Counted from the stretch's first letter, positions 51,754 through 60,625 are shown. The stretch is 64,000 bases of DNA from Pseudalkalibacillus sp045920555 (GCF_045920555.1 NZ_CP174509.1:1116001-1180000); one strand, 5' to 3'. Program-made: numbers and translations. The notes: generated by a model not told the origin, from the sequence alone.

Positions 51754-51936
51754 TCTTTTAACCTCCTTTATCACTTTTAAAATTAGCAGACAAATTTTAA
51801 TAGAACTTTAAGAAGAGATTACAAAATCGTAATTTTGGCAGTAACACTCTGGATCAGCGTTCACTGGTAAATGGACATATGTGTATGTTTTTCCTTGATC
51901 AGGGGAGAATGGAAGGTAACCAAACGAGGGAGGAAT

Positions 51937-52122
51937 ATGATGGAGGCTAGTATGAGCGTTGAAGAAGTTGTCCAGCAAATTTCTGATTTAGCAAAAAAGG
52001 AAGGAGGGGCCCTTCGAAAGAAACAGGTCAAGAAATCCAACCCAGAGCTAATGAAAAACGCATTGTATTATTTTCCGAATTGGGATGCCGCTCTTGACCA
52101 GTGTAAGGAGAACCAAGCATAA
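51937..52122 (+). CDS. Small helical protein, homing-endonuclease-associated-repeat-like
   Basis: ATG 51937 follows gagggagg. 61 residues: VEEVVQQISDLAKKEGGALRKKQVKKSNPELMKNALYYFPNWDAALDQC-type pattern in which a helix, Gly-Ala-Leu turn and FPNWDAAL end match the helical repeat seen beside homing endonucleases and in small DNA-binding proteins. Function inferred only as possible DNA binding. Terminator follows closely. Confidence 0.6.
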   Translation: MMEASMSVEEVVQQISDLAKKEGGALRKKQVKKSNPELMKNALYYFPNWDAALDQCKENQA

Positions 52123-52140
52123 CCGTTCCTTTGTCACGAG

Positions 52141-52183
52141 AAAAAACGAGCATTTCCTTGAGGGGAATGCTCGTTTTTTTTTG
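52141..52183 (+). terminator. Rho-independent terminator
   Basis: aaacgagcatt / aatgctcgttt perfect stem then a run of T, after the small helical protein gene. Confidence 0.85.
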
Positions 52184-52239
52184 ATCCTTCGATAATATCC
52201 ACATGGAAAAAATAACCAGAAAATCCCCCGGGGTGAAAT

Positions 52240-52727
52240 ATGATACTGATTTTTACGGTCATAATCAACGCAATCATCATGTATACTGTACTTTTCCTTT
52301 GTCGGCGGCACCTTAGAAAATTGGAGATTCTTGCTTATTGGTGCGTAGCAAGTATCCTGTTCCAAAATATTTCAGGCATCCTATATTTGAATTTTGATAA
52401 GTATAGCCTATCGGCGCTAAAATCGCTGAATTGGGCTGATGCACTTAACCGGTCTGTCCTCTGCCCTTTAATCGTGGTATGTTTTCTTAACTTTTATGCA
52501 GGAACAACAAGCCTTAAAATAAAAGGGCTGTTGTTGTTTATCTTTCTGAATATCCTTTGCGGCTTGAATGGTTAAGTGATTGGGCCGGGTTATTCAAGCA
52601 TGTGGATTGGGAACTTTGGTGGTCTTATGGCTTGAAATTTTCTGTCTTGGTCATTTCTTTAGGTTTCATGAAATTGTTCTGTTTCATTTTTTATAGGGAG
52701 GAAAGATCAAATGAATTCTACATTTGA
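52240..52727 (+). pseudogene. CBO0543-like four-helix membrane protein, frameshifted
   Basis: The first frame (ATG 52240, GGGGTGAAA upstream) encodes hydrophobic helices to about 52566. The homologous continuation (LEWLSDWAGLFKHVDWELWW, then LKFSVLVISLGFMKLF) lies in the next frame and ends at 52727. One indel near 52560-52570 splits it. Its end overlaps the start of a related gene, so the two formed an operon. Confidence 0.6.
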
Positions 52728-53181
52728 TTAGAATGAATGGTTCTTCCTTCTTACAGGAGCTTTATGCTTACTAATATTCATCAAGCTTCCAAAAAGGTTC
52801 AGTGCATTAGTAACCGTCTCATTATGGATATTTGTACTTGTTTTTATTGAAACGATCGATTACTTTATAGCCGTAAAGCCCTATGATCTATACGATTTTT
52901 TAGATGGGCCTGGATACCAACCGACAATGGCAGTAGCCCATTTGACAATATTTCCGACTTGCGCCTATTTTTATGATAAATGGCAGCTCCGTGGTCCCAA
53001 ATTAGCCTTGTATATTTTAGGATGGACGATCATTTCGATCACTTATGAGTGGTTATGTCTTCAAAACAATGTACTGACCTATAAAAACTGGAATTTGTTA
53101 TTCTCCATTCCGACATATCCGATTACTTGTTTCATTGTGATTGCCATATTCCATTTTATAAAAAGGAACATGAATACGTAA
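52711..53181 (+). pseudogene. CBO0543-like membrane protein with early in-frame stop
   Basis: GGGAGG precedes ATG 52711, but codon 7 is TAG (52729-52731). The same frame then continues NEWFFLLTGALCLLIFIKLP and on through four membrane helices (WIFVLVFIETIDYFIAVKPYDLYDF, LALYILGWTIISITYEWL) to 53181. A single base change (for example TAT to TAG) would explain it. Both members of this pair are thus disabled. Confidence 0.65.
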
Positions 53182-53183
53182 AG

Positions 53184-53216
53184 AAAAGGAGCTGCCAAGT
53201 GGCCAGCTCCTTTTAC
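53184..53216 (+). terminator. Rho-independent terminator
   Basis: aaaaggagctg / cagctcctttt stem with about a 9-nt loop after the second CBO0543-like gene. Confidence 0.8.
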
Positions 53217-53220
53217 GTTT

Positions 53221-53349
53221 CTAAGATGTCTTATTCAATTGCTTCTTCTCAAGCTTTTCCTCGATCTTTTCCATCTCTTGTGGATTGTTGATCAAGTTGT
53301 TTCTATTTTCAATGACTAATTGTTTAAATGAAGTTTTTCGCTTGCGCAT
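53221..53349 (-). CDS. Fur-regulated basic protein-like peptide (Fbp family), 42 aa
   Basis: ATG 53349 has AAGGAG nine bases upstream. The sequence starts MRKRKTSFKQLVIENRNNLI and ends in a charged helix (EKIEEKLEKKQLNK), matching the small FbpA/FbpB family, RNA-chaperone-like helpers in the iron-sparing response of Bacillus. A Fur-box-like sequence lies about 45 bp upstream of the start. Too short for ordinary gene finders. Confidence 0.7.
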   Translation of the reverse strand: MRKRKTSFKQLVIENRNNLINNPQEMEKIEEKLEKKQLNKTS

Positions 53350-53391
53350 TGTCATCAACTCCTTCAATGCTATTGTACCACCTATTACTTT

Positions 53392-53410
53392 TTAATAATC
53401 ATGATAATTT
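53392..53410 (-). promoter_or_regulatory. Putative Fur box
   Basis: ttaataatcatgataattt contains near-palindromic taatcatgataa, similar to the Fur 7-1-7 motif (TGATAAT / ATTATCA). Position before the Fbp-like gene supports the call; several bases deviate. Confidence 0.45.
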
Positions 53411-53436
53411 TTAAAATTATGTGACAATTCGTTCAA

Positions 53437-54378
53437 TCATGAGAGGTTGCTTTCTTTTTGCTTGAGTTTCCGCACTTGATAATGCCTTCTGTGTTCCAAA
53501 GCACCTGTCCCTAGAACGACTCCTGAGACGATGAAAATGAACCCGAAGAGCTGGGAGGCCTCAATCGTTTCATTCAAAAATAGATAAGATCCGGTCAACG
53601 AGAAGAACGGTGTAAGATTGATGAAGATCGCCGTTTCACCTGCACCCAGCTGATGGATGGCACGGTTATAAAACATGTGCCCGATGCCAGTGGCAAGGAT
53701 GGCAGATGAAGCGAATACAGCCCAGATCCAAGGCTTGCCTGTCGTCAGGCTTTCGAGACCTTGAGGTTCTATTTTCAGGCTGATAAGGAACAAGAAGGCG
53801 GACCCGATGATTTGCATCCAGAATGTAATGAGTCTCGCGTCCATCGTTTCCGTCGCTTTTTTGATATAAATAAAACTGACAGCCTGGGCGATCACACAAA
53901 GGAAAATATAGAAATCTCCGCGAGAGATGCTTGAAAGCTCTCCTGAACCATTCAATACAATGAAAGAAACCCCGATCAAGCCGAGGAATATGCCGATCAA
54001 TCGTAAAATTGTCAACCGATCACCGAGGAACACGATCGCCAGAAGAGAGGTCATCAACGGAACCAAGGCGATGATAAGACCTGTATTCGAGGCTGTCGTC
54101 ATCGTCAAGCCCATCGAGAGAAAGTAATGATGACCAGTTATTCCTGTCAAAGAACCAATCGTGACATAAACTAGCTGTTGCCGTGTCATTTTTCGGAATT
54201 CCTTTTTGGCAGCTAAAACGATCAGGACGACGATCCCAGCCGTCAAAATACGGAAAGCGGTGATCGTGATCGGTTCAAAATATTCGACGACCAGCTTGAT
54301 GGCGATGACATTGAACCCCCAGATCATCATAAGCAAGAGTAATACGATATAGGTTGCTGGTTTAGACAAAGCCCTCAT
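53437..54378 (-). CDS. EamA/DMT-superfamily transporter
   Basis: 313 residues, ten hydrophobic helices, two EamA units: LLLMMIWGFNVIAIKLVVEYFEP in the first half, and FYIFLCVIAQAVSFIYIKKATE in the second, with the late AIHQLGAGETAIFINLTPFFSL motif. Unlike the DMT gene at 5.4 kb it is not closely similar in sequence. Exporter of an unknown metabolite. Confidence 0.85.
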   Translation of the reverse strand: MRALSKPATYIVLLLLMMIWGFNVIAIKLVVEYFEPITITAFRILTAGIVVLIVLAAKKEFRKMTRQQLVYVTIGSLTGITGHHYFLSMGLTMTTASNTGLIIALVPLMTSLLAIVFLGDRLTILRLIGIFLGLIGVSFIVLNGSGELSSISRGDFYIFLCVIAQAVSFIYIKKATETMDARLITFWMQIIGSAFLFLISLKIEPQGLESLTTGKPWIWAVFASSAILATGIGHMFYNRAIHQLGAGETAIFINLTPFFSLTGSYLFLNETIEASQLFGFIFIVSGVVLGTGALEHRRHYQVRKLKQKESNLS

Positions 54379-54523
54379 CTCTTTCCTGTCTGTTCAAATG
54401 ATAAGTGTATCTTACTCCTATCAATTCAGGCTGTCAAAGAAACCGCTTGAGGAAAGGATGGACTAGCAGCTGTTCGCAAACCAGGTGATTTGAGTTTCTA
54501 TCCTATCCGAACGGAGCCTACTT

Positions 54524-55528
54524 TCAATCCTTGATAAGCTTATCATGGTCTGGAGCGTGGGGCGGTTCCTCAAGCCATCCGTTTTCAATCATGATGTTTG
54601 CACCGTCTTCAGCGTATAACGAGATTTCTGAAAGGAAACGTGCGTATTTCAAGGCGATATCTTTTCTTGGGCTTGCTCCCATGGCAGCTCCATACTTCGC
54701 TATACCAGTTGCTGACAAAACTGAGACGAGATACATCATCAATTTGTCTGAAAAGGGAGGAACAGTAGAAGCGGTCACCGCTGAATCCCAAGGCATCGTA
54801 GCAGGCAGGTCATCTTGGATGAGGACTTGTTTCAAGATTTTTATATGCTTATTCGCAATTTCTTTTCCTCTGTAGAAATAGTTTTTGACTTTCTCGCTTT
54901 TTGCTGCTTGTGCAAATCCTAACTGGGTTTCTTTTCCAAGGATGTTGGATTCGGTAGTAAGGAATAAATGAGAGATTTCAACCGCTGTAAAAGGGCGCTG
55001 CTTACCTATAAGATTGCCTAAAAAACTTTGATCTGTGACAAATTCAACCTGGTCGGGAACTGAGAAATAAGGAGGACGGATATAAAGCCCCTTTTGTAAT
55101 AAGACGTCTTTGATCTTCTCTTGCAACCGGACATTCTTATAAAGGAGCGTTTCATGGAAACCGATGACATCGGAACGACTCCCAAGACCGATACCAAGCG
55201 TTTGTGAGGACATTTGAACAATCGTCATATCCTTTAAATTCAAGATGAAATAAAGATCTGAAAACAACCGTGGGGTTTCTAAATTGACATCATCTTCTGT
55301 AAATCCTTTTGGAATCGGAAAGTCTTCCATTTCGAATAAGCCGGATAAAAACTTTATGTTCTCCACCGTAGCATCCAGTGCAGCTTCTATGATCGAACGG
55401 ATATCCGGATTTTCCACTGTTGCTGAAAAATACTGTAATACACATCGTGTTGCGGTTTCTGTTACATACTGTCCCCACAAGGTTGCCATCTCTGCTGAAG
55501 TCAATCGCGTTTGATGATCATATTCCAT
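54524..55528 (-). CDS. DUF3231 protein, two-domain, paralogue 2
   Basis: 334 residues made of two ferritin-like DUF3231 helical bundles: first from LTSAEMATLWGQYVTETATRC, second from FTAVEISHLFLTTESNILGKE, with the shared ending SPRKDIALKYARFLSEISLYAEDGANIMIENGWLEEPP. Function unknown; common in spore formers and sometimes coat-associated. The start overlaps the end of the neighbouring paralogue by 11 bp, so they are co-translated. Confidence 0.8.
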   Translation of the reverse strand: MEYDHQTRLTSAEMATLWGQYVTETATRCVLQYFSATVENPDIRSIIEAALDATVENIKFLSGLFEMEDFPIPKGFTEDDVNLETPRLFSDLYFILNLKDMTIVQMSSQTLGIGLGSRSDVIGFHETLLYKNVRLQEKIKDVLLQKGLYIRPPYFSVPDQVEFVTDQSFLGNLIGKQRPFTAVEISHLFLTTESNILGKETQLGFAQAAKSEKVKNYFYRGKEIANKHIKILKQVLIQDDLPATMPWDSAVTASTVPPFSDKLMMYLVSVLSATGIAKYGAAMGASPRKDIALKYARFLSEISLYAEDGANIMIENGWLEEPPHAPDHDKLIKD

Positions 55529-56546
55529 GTTTATCTCCCCTTCCCATGACTAATTGGTTCCGATCAGGTGTGTGCGGAGGTTTTTCAAGCCATCCCTGGT
55601 CAATCATGATGTTCGCCCCATCTTCGGCATAAAGTGAGATTTCCATTAAAAGTCTGGAATATTTAAATGCAATATCCTTCCTTGGACTTACTGCAATGGC
55701 AGTCCCATAATTTCCAACTCCTGATGCATTCATAGCAGTTACGTGGAACATGATCAATTTATCGGAGAAGGTCGGGACCGTTGAAACTGTTACGGAGGAG
55801 TCCCAGTTCATGGCGGCAGGAAGATCGTCATCAATCAGGATTCGGCTGAAAACATTGACATGCTTTTCGGCAATTTCCTTACCACGTAATAAGTATTTTT
55901 TTACTTTTTTCTGCTTTGCCACTTGTGCAAATGCCACCATCATTTCTTTTCCTACTGCATTCGTTTCAATATTCAAATATAAATGGGACATTTCAACCGT
56001 AGTCAAGGGGCGTTGATCACCAATGTATTTACCTAAAAAGTCCTGATTGGAAACAAAGTCGATTTTATCTTGTGGTGAAATATACGGAGGGCGTATATAA
56101 ATCCCTTTCTCTATCATTAATTCCTTGGCCATCTTATGTAGTTTAACAGCATCAGACAGTACATTCTTATGAAAGGCGACTATGTCCGAACGAGCTCCTA
56201 AACCAATTGCGAGAGTACTTGCAGTCATACCGAGAATGGACATATTTTTCAAATAGGAAAGATAGAAAAGATCTGAAAACAATCGAGGGGCTTCTAAATT
56301 CACATCCTTTTTTGAGAATCCGACTGGGATTGGAAAGGTTTCCTGTTCAAAGAGCTCCTTAAGAAATTCAATATGGTCTTTTGATGCAGAAAACGCAAAC
56401 TCAAGAACAGGACGGATCTGACTGTCCTCTACTGTCATCAAAAAATGAGCCAATACGCATCTTGCTGCACTATCATTCATATATTGCCCCCATAAACCTG
56501 CCATTTCAGCTGATGTCAACGGAGTGTTGTGGTTACCATTAGTCAC
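55518..56546 (-). CDS. DUF3231 protein, two-domain, paralogue 1
   Basis: GTG 56546 is preferred: GGGGG lies eight bases upstream, inside the longer ATG-56564 frame. About 342 residues with the same two-bundle layout as the downstream gene (LTSAEMAGLWGQYMNDSAARC, LTTVEMSHLYLNIETNAVGKE, AEDGANIMIDQGWLEKPP), roughly 50-60% similar by eye. First gene of a two-gene operon of tandem duplicates. Confidence 0.8.
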   Translation of the reverse strand: MTNGNHNTPLTSAEMAGLWGQYMNDSAARCVLAHFLMTVEDSQIRPVLEFAFSASKDHIEFLKELFEQETFPIPVGFSKKDVNLEAPRLFSDLFYLSYLKNMSILGMTASTLAIGLGARSDIVAFHKNVLSDAVKLHKMAKELMIEKGIYIRPPYISPQDKIDFVSNQDFLGKYIGDQRPLTTVEMSHLYLNIETNAVGKEMMVAFAQVAKQKKVKKYLLRGKEIAEKHVNVFSRILIDDDLPAAMNWDSSVTVSTVPTFSDKLIMFHVTAMNASGVGNYGTAIAVSPRKDIAFKYSRLLMEISLYAEDGANIMIDQGWLEKPPHTPDRNQLVMGRGDKHGI

Positions 56547-56564
56547 TGAAGTACCCCCATTCAA

Positions 56565-56885
56565 AAGTGATCCAACTAAATTATTGATAGGTTATTAACT
56601 GTTGATATAAAAATGGATTTTTCTTAAGGTTCCCTGATTGCCAAAAAAATACGCAGTAATTTGTTTAATATTAGAAAAGCATTGATTATTTGCCATGATA
56701 ATCATGTATCCTGTGATTTTCTGTCAACTGAAAGGTTACTAGGCTTATATAACCACTTATCCACTTCTTTAATTTAGGAAAATGATATTATCTTTAAATA
56801 ATTTTAGAGGGAAATGTAGATTTCTGTAGAATCCACTCGCTGTACCTGACAACTTTGTAGGTCAATACATATTGGGAGTGATTCT
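56565..56885. promoter_or_regulatory. Intergenic region between divergent DUF3231 and subtilase genes
   Basis: No gene. A 13-bp palindrome, catgataatcatg, lies at 56694-56706 and could be an operator. acctgaca / taggt near 56844 may form a small hairpin in the subtilase leader. TGGGAGTG at 56874 is the subtilase ribosome binding site. Confidence 0.4.
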
Positions 56886-58061
56886 ATGTTAAAGCGTTTC
56901 GTGGCTTTTGCGGCATCCGTATCCCTTGTCGCATCTATGGCAATACCAGCGTCCGCTGCAGGTTCAGGTGAAAAGGGACCTACTTTTACCTTTGTTACTG
57001 AACAGTCAGCACCACAAGAAATCATTGTTCATTTGAAAGACTCGAGCACCATTTCAATCGTCGAGGAAGTCATTTCCAAATTTGATGGTGAAATCATTGA
57101 TAAAACCGATGAATTTTTCGTCGTAAAAGTAGATGGCAATGTTTCAGAAGCGGTCGAAGAATTTGAAGCTCTTGATTCTGTATCGTTTGCTGAACCGAAT
57201 GTCACGCTCCATGCAAGCTATATGCCTGACGATCCTGCCTATCATTCGCTTCAATATGCCCCCCAAAAGATCGGTGCTGAAGAAGCTTGGGACGTTACCC
57301 TGAGCGACCCATCCGTTAAGATCGCAGTCATCGATACTGGCGTTGACTACAATCATCCAGATCTGAACGGCAAAGTACTGCAAGGCTATGATTTTGTCGA
57401 TGATGATAACGATGCGATCGATGAAAATGAACACGGTACACACGTTGCAGGTATTGCGGCAGCAAACACGGATAATGGTGAGGGGATTGCCGGGTTGGCA
57501 CCTGAAGCATCCATTCTTCCAGTACGCGTGCTGGATGCGGATGGCAGCGGTTCTCTGGATGACGTCGCCCAGGGCATCCGTTATGCTGCTGATCAGGGTG
57601 CTCAAGTCATCAATCTGAGTCTTGGCGGTAAAATTGGCTCGCAGACGTTAGAAGAGGCGGTTAACTATGCGTGGGAACAAGGCTCTGTCGTAGTGGCAGC
57701 TGCTGGAAATGAAAGTACACCGCTCCCAAGTTATCCGGCATATTATGAGAATGCAATTGCAGTAGCAGCTACTGATCAGGATGATGCGCTTGCTTACTTC
57801 TCCAACTATGGAACATGGGTAGATATCGCGGCTCCTGGTGTTGACATCTATTCGACGATTCCAAACGGTGGCTATGCGAGCTACTCAGGAACATCGATGG
57901 CATCACCGGTTGTCGCGGGTGTAGCCGGTTTGCTTGCAGCCCAGGGGAAAAACGCTAAGCAAATCCGTGCAGCTCTCGAGGATACAGCGGATGAACTGAC
58001 TGGCACGGGTATACTTTTCCAAAATGGACGGGTAAACGCAGCAAATGCTGTACAACTATAA
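56886..58061 (+). CDS. Secreted subtilisin-like serine protease (S8)
   Basis: 391 residues: signal peptide (FVAFAASVSLVASMAIPASA), inhibitor-I9-type propeptide (residues about 43-105), then a compact S8 domain. The triad is intact: Asp150 (VIDTGVDYNHPDL), His183 (HGTHVAG), Ser337 (GTSMASP), with the oxyanion Asn275 (AAAGNES). Length and sequence resemble thermitase-like extracellular proteases. It sits 240 bp upstream of the RiPP precursor, on the same strand but with its own terminator. A part in leader removal is conceivable but not shown. Confidence 0.92.
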   Translation: MLKRFVAFAASVSLVASMAIPASAAGSGEKGPTFTFVTEQSAPQEIIVHLKDSSTISIVEEVISKFDGEIIDKTDEFFVVKVDGNVSEAVEEFEALDSVSFAEPNVTLHASYMPDDPAYHSLQYAPQKIGAEEAWDVTLSDPSVKIAVIDTGVDYNHPDLNGKVLQGYDFVDDDNDAIDENEHGTHVAGIAAANTDNGEGIAGLAPEASILPVRVLDADGSGSLDDVAQGIRYAADQGAQVINLSLGGKIGSQTLEEAVNYAWEQGSVVVAAAGNESTPLPSYPAYYENAIAVAATDQDDALAYFSNYGTWVDIAAPGVDIYSTIPNGGYASYSGTSMASPVVAGVAGLLAAQGKNAKQIRAALEDTADELTGTGILFQNGRVNAANAVQL

Positions 58062-58069
58062 CTAAGATA

Positions 58070-58099
58070 ACCTCCAGGCTACGACCCGGAGGTTTTTAA
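58070..58099 (+). terminator. Rho-independent terminator after the subtilase gene
   Basis: aacctcc / ggaggtt stem with an intervening 12-nt loop and a T run. Confidence 0.75.
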
Positions 58100-58298
58100 A
58101 AACAAAGAAAATTTTCAAAGTCACAATCAAAGAAACTATCAATTGTCCTTTATCCTCCTGAAAACTCTTCAGCAAATAGAGACAGGTCGATCAGTAACAA
58201 CACCCAACCCTCCTTCATACTGTGTTGAAGAGAGTATTAAGCTTTCAATCTTGTATTATTACAGTCAACTCGAGTAATGAAGGATAGGGGGAAAGGTA

Positions 58299-58589
58299 AT
58301 GAATGAGTTCCGACAAGATCTTCAAGGGCTGGACATCGGCGATTATAATGCGAATGAGTTTGTCCCGAGTAATTATTACGAAGAATATGAAGATGAGTCA
58401 CGGTTGTGTGTATTCGTAGGCCATTGTTTCGGTCGCTGTTTCGGTCGCTGTTTCGGTCACTGTTTTGGTCATTGCTTCGGTCCGTGCAGCAGGTGTTTCG
58501 GACCATGTAGCAGGTGTTTCGGTCACTGTGGTGGAAGATGCGGGGGCAGATGTGGCGGCAGATGCGGTGGTCCATGCGGCGGCCAATAA
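58299..58589 (+). CDS. hcaA: TOMM RiPP precursor, heterocycloanthracin/sonorensin family
   Basis: 96 residues. The leader starts MNEFRQDLQGLDIGDYNANE, the pattern of heterocycloanthracin leaders (MNxFxQxLQxLxxxDY). The core from residue 43 is built almost only of Cys, Gly, Phe, Arg, His and Pro. Cys lie at 37, 43, 47, 51, 55, 59, 63, 66, 70, 73, 77, 81, 85, 89, 93, mostly every four residues: five CFG units, two CSRCFG units, then five CGG units. Cys (and Ser64, Ser71) would be cyclised to thiazolines/oxazolines and oxidised. GGGGGAAAGG precedes ATG 58299. The maturation genes follow directly, which is not always so for this family. Confidence 0.92.
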   Translation: MNEFRQDLQGLDIGDYNANEFVPSNYYEEYEDESRLCVFVGHCFGRCFGRCFGHCFGHCFGPCSRCFGPCSRCFGHCGGRCGGRCGGRCGGPCGGQ

Positions 58590-58608
58590 AAAAGGATTTT
58601 CCAGAAGT

Positions 58609-58637
58609 ATCCCAGTCTCAAAAGCTGGGATTCTTTT
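58609..58637 (+). terminator. Hairpin between precursor and maturation genes
   Basis: atcccag / ctgggat stem with a 9-nt loop, then tctttt. Probably a partial terminator that keeps precursor mRNA in excess over the enzyme genes. Confidence 0.7.
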
Positions 58638-58720
58638 CTTCTTTCAAGCATATAAGACAAATTGTCCTGCATACACTCATATGAAGAATTCAGAACAGCT
58701 CTCGGTTAAGGAGGAGCGGA

Positions 58721-60625
58721 ATGATGAAACTGAGCCCTTCGATGCGTATGATAGTGAATAGGGATACGTTCTTTCTGCCTGATCCCAAAGGCAGTGTGTA
58801 TTTCAGGAACAACGCGGGATCCTTCAAGATGGAAGGCAAGTCGATCGATCAGTGGGTAGAAAAATTGCTTCCGATGTACAACGGGGATTTTACATTAGGG
58901 CAAATGACGGAAGGATTACCCGGACCATATAGGGACCGGGTTTTTGAGATTACAGAAACCTTGTATAAGAACGGTTTTTTACGGGATCTGAGTCAAGACA
59001 GTCCGCATCAACTGAAGGAGGAAATTTTAAAAAAGTATGCCCACCAAATCGAGTTTCTGAACAGTTTCGGAGGCTCGGGAGCTTTTCGCTTCCAGGAATA
59101 TCGGAAAACAAAAGTACTGGCAATCGGATCTGGCCCGATTTTCGTTTCGTTGGTTTCGGCGTTGCTCGAGTCCGGGTTGCCCACTTTCCACACGTTGATC
59201 ACTGACTCGATGACAACGAATCGAAAGCGGTTGTCCGAGTTGACAATGCATGCACGGAAAACAGATCCCGAGGTAGCGATCCACATCATCTCCCAGGCAG
59301 AGAGGGGGAATTCCTGGGACGATGTCATCGAGCCGTTCGACGGTGTGGTGTATGTCTCTCAACAGGGTGAATTGGAGGAACTTCGTACAGTTCAATCCGC
59401 TTGTGAAAAAGGAAAGAAGATGTTCATCCCTGCTGTATGTATTGACGGATACGGTGTCGTAGGACCGGTCACTTTTCCTGGGTCAGAGGGATGTTGGTCG
59501 TCCGCCTGGCAGAGTATACACAAAACTGTATTTGAAAGAGATCAGGTATCCGATTCTTGCTCTTCTACAGCTGGAGCGATGCTCACCAACATATGCGCCT
59601 TCGAGATGTTCAAAAAACTGACAGACGTTGCTGGAAGGGATCGTCCACATTTTTACCTTTTGGACCTTTATACCTTGGAAGGAAAGTGGCATGCTTTCTT
59701 ACCGCATCCAAATGGGCAAGGCTCCGTGGAATGGTTGGAAGAAAAACAGTTTTTTGAAAAAACAAAAAGAGATCCGAGTAATTTATTCACGGCCTTCAGC
59801 CAAATGACTTCAAACGTTTCAGGGGTTTTTCATCGATGGGAGGAAGGTGACTTGAATCAAACCCTACTGTCACAGTGCGAGGTCCAAGTCGTTGATCCCC
59901 TTTCGGATGGTCCGTCTGAACTTTTACCCCCTGAGATTTGCGGTGGCCTAACCCATGAAGAAGCTCGACGCGAAGCAGGATTAGTCGGTTTGGAGACCTA
60001 TGGTGAAAGGTTTATAGAGAAACTGCAGTTAACAAACAAATTGGAAACGTTCATTGGGATCGGTGCTGGAGAAACAAATGCGGAAGGTGTTTACCGTGGT
60101 CTGCAAAAATGTCTTCTGGAGGAGCTGCGTAACCAAACAGAGAATCATCAGTTTTTAGCCACCCCGTTAAATGCAAGTGCTATAGAAGATGACCATTGCC
60201 GCTTTCTTTTACAGTCATTGAAAACGATGGGAAAAGAGCCGAGAATCTATTTGGGGAAAGAATCAGCTGGGTTTCCTGTCATATGGCTCGAGATGAAGAA
60301 CAAATGGTACGGAAGTGTCGGTTTAGATCTTACGATTGCCCTCCGTAATACACTTAAGCATGCAGTGATGAAAGGGCAGAACAAAAAGGCTGATTTCTCC
60401 TCGATGGTGATTGAACAACCTTTCATAACTGTGAATGAAACAAATCCTTCAGAGTTTGAGGTCTTGCCTTCAGATATGACTGAAAGCCTGCAGAACGCCA
60501 AGCAAGTTTTCAAAAAAAGCCGGAGAACACTCAACGTATTCCAATTACCGATGGAACCATTGCTTCAAAAAGAACAGGCAGTCTTAGTCGGCGTCATGCT
60601 AAGAAAGGAGGCCCCTTTACTGTGA
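58721..60625 (+). CDS. hcaF: TOMM F protein: leader-binding, ThiF-like maturation protein
   Basis: ATG 58721 follows AAGGAGGAG. 634 residues of the 'thiazole-containing bacteriocin maturation protein' (ocin_ThiF_like) family. Residues 1-90 have the size and helix-strand pattern of a RiPP recognition element (FRNNAGSFKMEGKSIDQWVEKLL, then TLYKNGFLRDL). A ThiF/E1-like Rossmann part follows (KVLAIGSGPIFVSLVSALLESG) and a YcaO-like C-terminal part with weak similarity (GIGAGETNAEGVYRGLQKCLLEEL). In heterocycloanthracin-type clusters the F protein binds the leader and presents the core to the cyclodehydratase. Four-base overlap with the next gene implies coupled translation. Confidence 0.88.
   Translation: MMKLSPSMRMIVNRDTFFLPDPKGSVYFRNNAGSFKMEGKSIDQWVEKLLPMYNGDFTLGQMTEGLPGPYRDRVFEITETLYKNGFLRDLSQDSPHQLKEEILKKYAHQIEFLNSFGGSGAFRFQEYRKTKVLAIGSGPIFVSLVSALLESGLPTFHTLITDSMTTNRKRLSELTMHARKTDPEVAIHIISQAERGNSWDDVIEPFDGVVYVSQQGELEELRTVQSACEKGKKMFIPAVCIDGYGVVGPVTFPGSEGCWSSAWQSIHKTVFERDQVSDSCSSTAGAMLTNICAFEMFKKLTDVAGRDRPHFYLLDLYTLEGKWHAFLPHPNGQGSVEWLEEKQFFEKTKRDPSNLFTAFSQMTSNVSGVFHRWEEGDLNQTLLSQCEVQVVDPLSDGPSELLPPEICGGLTHEEARREAGLVGLETYGERFIEKLQLTNKLETFIGIGAGETNAEGVYRGLQKCLLEELRNQTENHQFLATPLNASAIEDDHCRFLLQSLKTMGKEPRIYLGKESAGFPVIWLEMKNKWYGSVGLDLTIALRNTLKHAVMKGQNKKADFSSMVIEQPFITVNETNPSEFEVLPSDMTESLQNAKQVFKKSRRTLNVFQLPMEPLLQKEQAVLVGVMLRKEAPLL

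Noticed and set aside
58237..58575. Minus-strand 112-aa ORF rich in Asn, Ser, Asp and Arg opposite the RiPP precursor
   Set aside because: Its repeats are the reverse complement of the Cys-rich core; no ribosome site. The plus-strand leader matches a known family.
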